From Candidatus Mnemosynella biddleae (GTDB taxonomy: Archaea; Halobacteriota; Archaeoglobi; Mnemosynellales; Mnemosynellaceae), in the NCBI GenBank assembly GCA_002011165.2, contig MTMI02000003.1, positions 1 through 64,000 of the forward strand: a DNA stretch of 64,000 nt, read 5' to 3'. The position numbers and the translations under genes were made by a program. Under the pieces are notes generated by a model. The model was not told the DNA's origin, searched no databases, and was given only the letters and a program-made list of their open reading frames with translations. Of this stretch, positions 59,397 to 64,000 are shown one piece after another. Every line of letters starts with the position of its first letter. Position 1 is the stretch's first letter.

Positions 59397-60593
59397 CTAC
59401 ACAAATTTGCTTGCCAGCAATACTATGAAAATAACTGAGGTCACATCACCTAAAGTTGTAATTGTTGGAACGGTTGTGTTGTCTGGGTCTACTCCGAGTT
59501 TTGTGAAGGCCCTCGCAAGATAATATGCTAAAAGCATATTGAAGAGAAGTAGGAACGGATAGAGGAGAATGAAGGGAAGAAGTATACCTACACTTTTTCC
59601 CAACGTAAGACTCACTACAAAAATTCCAATGAAGTTCATAAGGAGAGCAATTAAAAAGCCCGTGAGAAAATACATGATGATGTCTAGAAGAGTTTCTCCA
59701 TCCATAAAACCTTCAATCTCACCGAGATGAATTCGAGTGGATGTTTTTGCTCCTATTATAGACCCATAATTCCCTGTTGAGTCAGCAATTGGAGGATAGA
59801 GGACGCTAAAGAGAACAGAAGCATATATAACCTTGCTGTAGTGTTCTAACATACCTCCAGAAATGCTTGAAACGATTGAAAGAATTCCTATGATTCCGAT
59901 CACTTCTCTGAAGACTTTCCAATCTTCTTCACCCATTTTTGTCCTTATGAACATCAAAATGAGAATTCCTAAAGCGATGAAAGAAAAGAGATAAAAAAGA
60001 GATGATGAATTTTCGTAAAGGAGAATGAAGAAAATTAAAAAAGGAACTGTTACGAGGTCTCCAACAGACGTCACTAACGGTGCTGCGACAGTATCAGGAT
60101 CCACACCTCGCCTGTAAGGAATAACTGTAGCAAGAACTGTGGAATAACCAAGAAGAAGAGTTGCGAAAATAGTTGAGACAATGACTATGAGAAGAATAAA
60201 AAGTGCGTCAGAAATTCTCCCGACTTTAAGAAGTCCAACTAACCATAGGATGAGAACAGGAAGTAGGGAAAGTATGATGCTCAGAAAAATGTTCTTGAAG
60301 GCTCGCTCATCTCTGATTTTTGGCTCCATTTCTCCAAGATGAAGCATCGTGGTTAATCGAGATGCCATCGCTCCAAAGATGTTTCCTCTGAGACCCATGA
60401 GACCGGGAAGAATGATGAGAATGATGGGGTATGACTCCATTATCTTTTCGAAAAACTTTCCGAGAACGCCTCCTGCCACGAAATCAAGTAGAAGACACAA
60501 AATCAAAGCTGGTAATGTGCCTGAGATCAAATTGTGCATTCTTCCCTTCACTTCCCCCCCAGAAACTACTGGGAGGGTTACCATCGTCTTCAC
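59397..60593 (-). CDS. MgtE/SLC41-like divalent cation transporter
   Basis: The 398-aa protein contains two MgtE membrane domains in tandem, as in SLC41 carriers. Repeat one has LPGLMGLRGNIFGAMASRLT, then GVDPDTVAAPLVTSVGDLVT; repeat two has SIIGAKTSTRIHLGEIEGFM, then GVDPDNTTVPTITTLGDVTS. The bacterial cytosolic N and CBS domains are missing. Mg2+ is the usual substrate, though Co2+ or others are possible. It converges with acr3 across 26 nt. Confidence 0.9.
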   Translation of the reverse strand: MKTMVTLPVVSGGEVKGRMHNLISGTLPALILCLLLDFVAGGVLGKFFEKIMESYPIILIILPGLMGLRGNIFGAMASRLTTMLHLGEMEPKIRDERAFKNIFLSIILSLLPVLILWLVGLLKVGRISDALFILLIVIVSTIFATLLLGYSTVLATVIPYRRGVDPDTVAAPLVTSVGDLVTVPFLIFFILLYENSSSLFYLFSFIALGILILMFIRTKMGEEDWKVFREVIGIIGILSIVSSISGGMLEHYSKVIYASVLFSVLYPPIADSTGNYGSIIGAKTSTRIHLGEIEGFMDGETLLDIIMYFLTGFLIALLMNFIGIFVVSLTLGKSVGILLPFILLYPFLLLFNMLLAYYLARAFTKLGVDPDNTTVPTITTLGDVTSVIFIVLLASKFV

Positions 60594-61211
60594 CCCGCAT
60601 CGCTGACCCTCCTAGGAATTTAAAGAAGGACACTACGAGTTTCGAAAGATTATATAAAAATATTATTGTAGAGAGTTTTTTAATAACAATAGTCAACAAC
60701 GATCACTTCATAATCTTCGTGTAATATCAAAGACCATTTTTCCGGTGGAGGAGAGATGGAATTGAAGGATGAGCAAAAGACAGTCAAAAAATGTTCAAGA
60801 AAGACGTTTGAATGCTACGAATATGCCGAGGAGGAGTGATGTTCACCCCTTTAGAATATCGCTTTTGCGATTGCGAATAACAGTCACGGACAAATTGCAT
60901 TTGCGCTTGAGATGACTATAAGCTTTCTCAAATCTGTTTGGTTGGGAGAAAAAATCGTTTGCTGAAGCAGAGGAGGAGTATTTCGGCAAAAAGAACCGCA
61001 ATTTACATCATTCGAGTTACAAGCTCAGAATGTGAGAGGATTGTTCTTGCCAAAGGAACCGTTTTTCGTTTAGATTATCCATTTCCCCTGAAAGTGTGTA
61101 AAAAGATTATCAAATTGCTATCACCCTCACTGAGATAATAAAGCCAGAAAATAAATATTATAAAGTCTAAAAACTAAATAAATTTTAAAAATCTTGAAAT
61201 AAGAGGTGAAA
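60594..61211 (+). other. 618-bp region with gene remnants
   Basis: No intact gene is convincing here. A 27-codon ORF (60756-60839, MELKDEQKTVKKC start) has a good GGTGGAGGAGAG ribosome-binding site but stops early. After it, another frame reads NIAFAIANNSHGQIAFALEM and on to VWLGEK (about 60857-60960), and a third gives AEEEYFGKKNRN. These protein-like pieces in different frames suggest a decayed small gene of unknown family. The 66-aa ORF at 60938 is probably a by-product. Confidence 0.45.
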
Positions 61212-61799
61212 ATGCACGAGATTGAAGGTGTTTTGCCAGAGTTGAATGATTTTCTTCAAAGACCGAGGTTCTCTCTTTCTTAAAGGAGAACCTGGAACTG
61301 GGAAAACGCTTCTGGCTTTGAGGATTGCTGAAGAATTTGAGAATTCTTTTTATGTTTCAACAAGGGTTTCTCCTGAAGATCTGTTTGAGTTTCATCCCTA
61401 TCTCAGAGATGTTTTCTCTGAAGAGAAGATCATTGATGTTGCTGAGAGATCGTTTCTGGTTGATGCAAGAAGATCTGCAATAGAGAGAGGTGGATGAAAT
61501 TTCTTCCATGATTCTTTCGATGAGATATGAGGATAAGCCTTCTTTTCTTAGATCTCTTGTGATGCTCTTGAAGAGGGGGTGTCTTCGTCAGAGAGACGAG
61601 AGGTCTCCTCATCAGACTTGTCAAGCCTGGATTTCCGTTTATGGAAGAGCTTGTGAATTTGAGTGACATTTACATAAAGATGGAGAATGTTTGCAATGTT
61701 CCCGTGATAAAGGGTGAGAAGCCGAAGACTCAATATTATGCGATGATTGTTGATGTTTCGGAAGGATTTCCGAGAGTAGAGTTTGAGAAGATTGAATGA
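61212..61799 (+). pseudogene. Decayed KaiC/GvpD-like RecA-superfamily ATPase
   Basis: Pieces of one ATPase gene lie in successive frames. It starts MHEIEGVLPELNDFLQ (61212), then shifts to KDRGSLFLKGEPGTGKTLLA (Walker A), on to SFYVSTRVSPEDLFEFHPYL and VDARRSAIERGG (stop 61497). The next piece, VDEISSMILSMRYEDKPSFL, is like Walker B onward. The tail VFVRETRGLLIRLVKPGFPF runs to VEFEKIE and TGA 61797-61799. At least three frame breaks and a probable internal deletion leave it non-functional. Confidence 0.8.
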
Positions 61800-61901
61800 T
61801 TACAAGTTTGACTCAGGATTCCGCAATATTCCACATTGAATTAATGATTTATATTGTTCTACTTAGCGGTAATTCACCTTTTAACGAAATGGGAATAACA
61901 A

Positions 61902-62372
61902 TCAGTTTTTTGTGTTGCAACAATCCCTTAACGAATTGTTCTCACTTTCTACGCCTTTTTCCTCTGATTTTAGAATCTCGAGGACTCTATTTATAAATTC
62001 TACGTAAAATTGCTTGCAGCACCTTCCTGACGGATTCGTTACCACGCAGTAACCACCATTTCCAATTCCTGTCATATCCTCAACTTCTTTAACGCTTCTA
62101 GCTCCTTTTCTTATAGCTTCAATAACATCCTCCTCTGTAACTTGCTTACAGTAACACAACGGCTTTGGAGATCCCTTTTCCTTAAAAAACACCTTTGTCT
62201 TCACTTCTTTAACCGTGAAGGTGACTTTTCCGTTGAAATACACGACATTACATTCCGAGTTCGGACAGAAGTAAAAGTCATCGTCGAGCAAATGCCAGTA
62301 CTCCGGATTAATGTGGCTCCCTATGGTTATTTTCTTAACTTTCCATCCATCCATTTCACAAACACACTTCAT
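61902..62372 (-). CDS. copZ: CopZ-type N-terminal [2Fe-2S]/zinc protein
   Basis: The 156-aa protein resembles the N-terminal domain of A. fulgidus CopZ, which binds zinc and a [2Fe-2S] cluster and can reduce Cu(II). Zinc-type Cys are in MKCVCEMDGW and YFCPNSECNVVYF; the BFD-like cluster site is LCYCKQVTEEDV with GGYCVVTNPSGRCC. The HMA copper-chaperone domain that is fused in A. fulgidus is instead encoded by the gene just upstream. ATG 62372 has a perfect GGAGGTGA 6 nt before it, so the first ten track residues are dropped. Confidence 0.87.
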   Translation of the reverse strand: MKCVCEMDGWKVKKITIGSHINPEYWHLLDDDFYFCPNSECNVVYFNGKVTFTVKEVKTKVFFKEKGSPKPLCYCKQVTEEDVIEAIRKGARSVKEVEDMTGIGNGGYCVVTNPSGRCCKQFYVEFINRVLEILKSEEKGVESENNSLRDCCNTKN

Positions 62373-62408
62373 TCTTTCACCTCCTAATTCGGATCTCTTC
62401 ATCTGAAA

Positions 62409-62651
62409 TTAGTGTGGCGGAATATGGCTTAGGGACATTCCTATTATCTCCTGCAGGCTGGTTAGTGCCAGATCATAGATAACTATAGGCTCACCTTTGG
62501 CGAAGCTAACCTTTGCACTAACGACACCCTTTATCTGCAAAAGAGACTCTCTTATAGCCTCTGCACAACTTTCACAAGTCATACCGTCAATCTTCAGCTT
62601 GAGTTCTCGCAGTTCTGAGGTTAAATTGATGTTTAACGTACCATTATTCAT
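62409..62651 (-). CDS. HMA-domain metallochaperone
   Basis: The 80-aa protein is one heavy-metal-associated domain: LKLKIDGMTCESCAEAIRES with the metal-binding MTCxxC near residue 25, then IKGVVSAKVSFAKGEPIVIY. It would carry Cu(I) or another soft metal. ATG 62651 overlaps the arsR stop as ATGA and has GGAGGA upstream, so the 20 extra track residues are out-of-place. It ends 36 nt before copZ. Confidence 0.9.
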   Translation of the reverse strand: MNNGTLNINLTSELRELKLKIDGMTCESCAEAIRESLLQIKGVVSAKVSFAKGEPIVIYDLALTSLQEIIGMSLSHIPPH

Positions 62652-63001
62652 CGAACAACATCCTCCAGTATCGCATCTTTTTCGCTCCTCTCCTCTCTCA
62701 GAACACCGCAACTAACGAGCCTTTTTTCGTATTCAGCTATATACTCTTCAAGTTCATCGAGAATTCTCTTTACTTCGTCGCTTATTCTGTAAATTCTGTT
62801 TTTACCCCTCTGCTCAACATCCACAAACCCACAGTTGAGGAGGCATTTCAAGTTGTGAGACACCCTGCTCTGCTCGTAACCTAACCTCTTACAAATTTCG
62901 GAAACGTTAAGCTCTCCTTCTTTCCTGAGAAGTGTTACAATGTCGAATCTTGTTTTGTTGGATAGAACATCCGCGAAGAGTTTCCATGATCCATATATCA
63001 T
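62648..63001 (-). CDS. ArsR-family metal-responsive repressor
   Basis: This 117-aa winged helix has the ArsR pattern: FADVLSNKTRFDIVTLLRKE, LNVSEICKRLGYEQSRVSHN, LKCLLNCGFVDVEQRGKNRI. Cys in EICKRLG, LKCLLNCG and LVSCGVLR could bind metal, including the alpha-3-like position used by ArsR/SmtB sensors. It is first in arsR-HMA-copZ and probably represses that operon. An ATGAT-N6-ATCAT dyad sits at its start. Confidence 0.92.
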   Translation of the reverse strand: MIYGSWKLFADVLSNKTRFDIVTLLRKEGELNVSEICKRLGYEQSRVSHNLKCLLNCGFVDVEQRGKNRIYRISDEVKRILDELEEYIAEYEKRLVSCGVLREERSEKDAILEDVVR

Positions 63002-63035
63002 ATGATGAAACTATCATTACATGTATATAAGACTT
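63002..63035 (-). promoter_or_regulatory. arsR promoter with dyad operator
   Basis: ATGAT (63002-63006) and ATCAT (63013-63017) form an inverted repeat with a 6-nt spacer next to the arsR start codon. On the minus strand CTTATATACATG (near 63020-63032) is a TATA box, placing the start of transcription within the dyad. This suits binding by an ArsR dimer. Confidence 0.6.
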
Positions 63036-63180
63036 CCGTAAGCTTGAGATCGTAGCGTCAAAATTAGCGCTTACGAATTTGCGGAACGTATCAGAAAAGT
63101 TTGTTATCAGATCAGCTCAAAATTTGAAGCACATTTCAAAAACTTCGCTTACTTTTTGGGTCAGTCACTTGCTGTCGGAA

Positions 63181-63936
63181 CTACTTCTCATGGAGCAAGG
63201 TTATAGGATCCGACAACTCTGCTCCCGCCATGAAAAACACTCCAAGTATCATGCTGAACACCGCAGTAAAGACGGCAAGATACTTGTAAATGGATTTTCC
63301 AGCACTTACGTATCCGTAAGCTCCGAGAACGCCCATTAGCGTATTCGTTATAATGAGGCCCAAAGCGAAAGCTATTACGACGATAGCTGCAATTTCACTG
63401 CTTCTCATTCCTGCTGTAAGTGTTAAAGCAAACATATACATCTGCGACGGTGTTTCAGCTCCGATCCCGTGAATCATTCCTATGGTATAGGCAGATACGT
63501 TTCCGTAATTGAGAACAACCCTTCTCTTTTTTATAGGTCTACCGGTGAGTTTTGCAATCACCCAGTCAAATACTCTCAAAATGCCGTAATAAATAACGGC
63601 CCACCTAGGAAGCAGTCTCAGATGATCACCATGTCGGTGCAAAGCATAGAATACGTAGAGTCCGAGAACGAGTAACGTAAATCCCACAACTCTCGCCATT
63701 AGGGCGTCGAGATTTTTAGGAAATGACAACCCAATGAAAAAGGCGGAAAGGGCTATACCAGTCACCACACTCGCGTGACCTAATGCATACAAGAAACTCT
63801 GAACAATTCCCTTCTTCTTGCTCGTGTTGGTACTGGTGATGTCGAATATAGCTGCTATATGATCCCAATCCACGCCATGTCTCATCCCTACTGCCAAAGC
63901 AAGGAGGACAAGAAAAATTTCATGCTGGAATCTCAA
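63181..63936 (-). CDS. NicO/RcnA-like nickel/cobalt transporter
   Basis: This membrane protein of about 251 aa has the nickel/cobalt-transporter signature MRHGVDWDHIAAIFDITSTN near residue 18 (HX4DH type). GIVQSFLYALGHASVVTGIA, a His-rich loop ALHRHGDHLR and MIHGIGAETPSQMYMFALTL follow. About seven to eight spans are predicted. The start is TTG 63936, 5 nt after a perfect GGAGGTG; the track ATG 63963 lies upstream of that site. It is 180 nt upstream of arsR on the same strand. Import or export of Ni/Co cannot be decided. Confidence 0.9.
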   Translation of the reverse strand: MRFQHEIFLVLLALAVGMRHGVDWDHIAAIFDITSTNTSKKKGIVQSFLYALGHASVVTGIALSAFFIGLSFPKNLDALMARVVGFTLLVLGLYVFYALHRHGDHLRLLPRWAVIYYGILRVFDWVIAKLTGRPIKKRRVVLNYGNVSAYTIGMIHGIGAETPSQMYMFALTLTAGMRSSEIAAIVVIAFALGLIITNTLMGVLGAYGYVSAGKSIYKYLAVFTAVFSMILGVFFMAGAELSDPITLLHEK

Positions 63937-64000
63937 GGTAACACCTCCATAACGTTTATTCATCTTTCGTATTAACTAATCAATACTTGATAGCACAGAA

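Noticed and set aside
60938-61138. 66-aa basic ORF before the ATPase remnant
   Set aside because: No convincing start signal; competing frames over the same bases look at least as protein-like, so it is treated as part of a decayed region.
1-64000. CRISPR array, IS element or prophage
   Set aside because: I saw no regularly spaced direct repeats, transposase, integrase or phage structural genes; the only long repeat is the glcD pair.

Overview
The window is a piece of a euryarchaeal chromosome, most likely from a thermophilic member of Archaeoglobi or a close relative. The domain is shown by archaeal genes: Pus10, L21e, Rpb4, TFE, Trm56, archaeal-type SAM synthetase, DacZ and ADP-forming acetyl-CoA synthetase. 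Archaeoglobi is inferred from the 16S 5' portion, from the AfpA / iron-sulfur flavoprotein / FprA triad (which I recall as AF1518-AF1520 in A. fulgidus), from a CopZ-type [2Fe-2S] protein, and from a lactate-oxidation gene set beside methanogen-like cofactor genes. Coding sequence is very purine-rich and uses AGA/AGG for arginine, as in thermophiles. Species cannot be fixed without a search.

Layout. 1-335 is the 5' part of a 16S rRNA gene (minus strand) with a structured leader and upstream promoter. 0.8-16 kb: a frameshifted zinc-phospholipase-like gene, a small heat-shock protein, a translation/transcription operon (pus10-rpl21e-rpoF-DUF655-ksgA-hemK), purA, an AmmeMemoRadiSam radical SAM enzyme, a D-2-hydroxyacid dehydrogenase, cysteine desulfurase, tRNA-Gly(GCC), an XPD-like helicase and a cation/proton antiporter. 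17-27.7 kb: the flavoprotein triad, a PhoU-like regulator, a dihydropteroate-synthase-like protein, a PHP protein, the overlapping operon mmp9-like/citG-like/DUF447, an HTH-ACT protein, TFE, an ATP-grasp ligase and Trm56. Several of these families belong to, or travel with, tetrahydromethanopterin-linked C1 metabolism.

27.7-46 kb is mainly housekeeping and redox: malic enzyme, DacZ, an FMN alpha-hydroxyacid oxidase, MetRS, hisGAB, SAM synthetase, DUF460, flavodoxin, thioredoxin reductase, a stand-alone LigD phosphoesterase, an aldehyde:ferredoxin oxidoreductase and several transporters or enzymes. 46-57 kb: an Lrp regulator divergent from acdBA, a 53-aa zinc protein overlapping methanogenesis marker 12, an AEC transporter, rubrerythrin, two tandem D-lactate/glycolate dehydrogenase FAD subunits sharing an 849-bp identical core, two Fe-S subunits, a citryl-CoA-lyase-like protein and a SPASM-type radical SAM enzyme. 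58-64 kb is an accessory metal region: AbrB fragment, ACR3, MgtE-like transporter, a decayed KaiC/GvpD-like ATPase, and nicO-arsR-HMA-CopZ(N-domain).

Taken together, the genes fit an anaerobe that oxidises lactate to pyruvate with a flavin/Fe-S dehydrogenase, can make ATP from acetyl-CoA with AcdAB, and uses a methanopterin-type C1 carrier without methyl-coenzyme M reductase being visible here. The most unusual points are the gene-converted dehydrogenase pair, the split CopZ, the methanopterin-associated gene neighbourhood, and two perfect palindromic operator candidates at regulator promoters.
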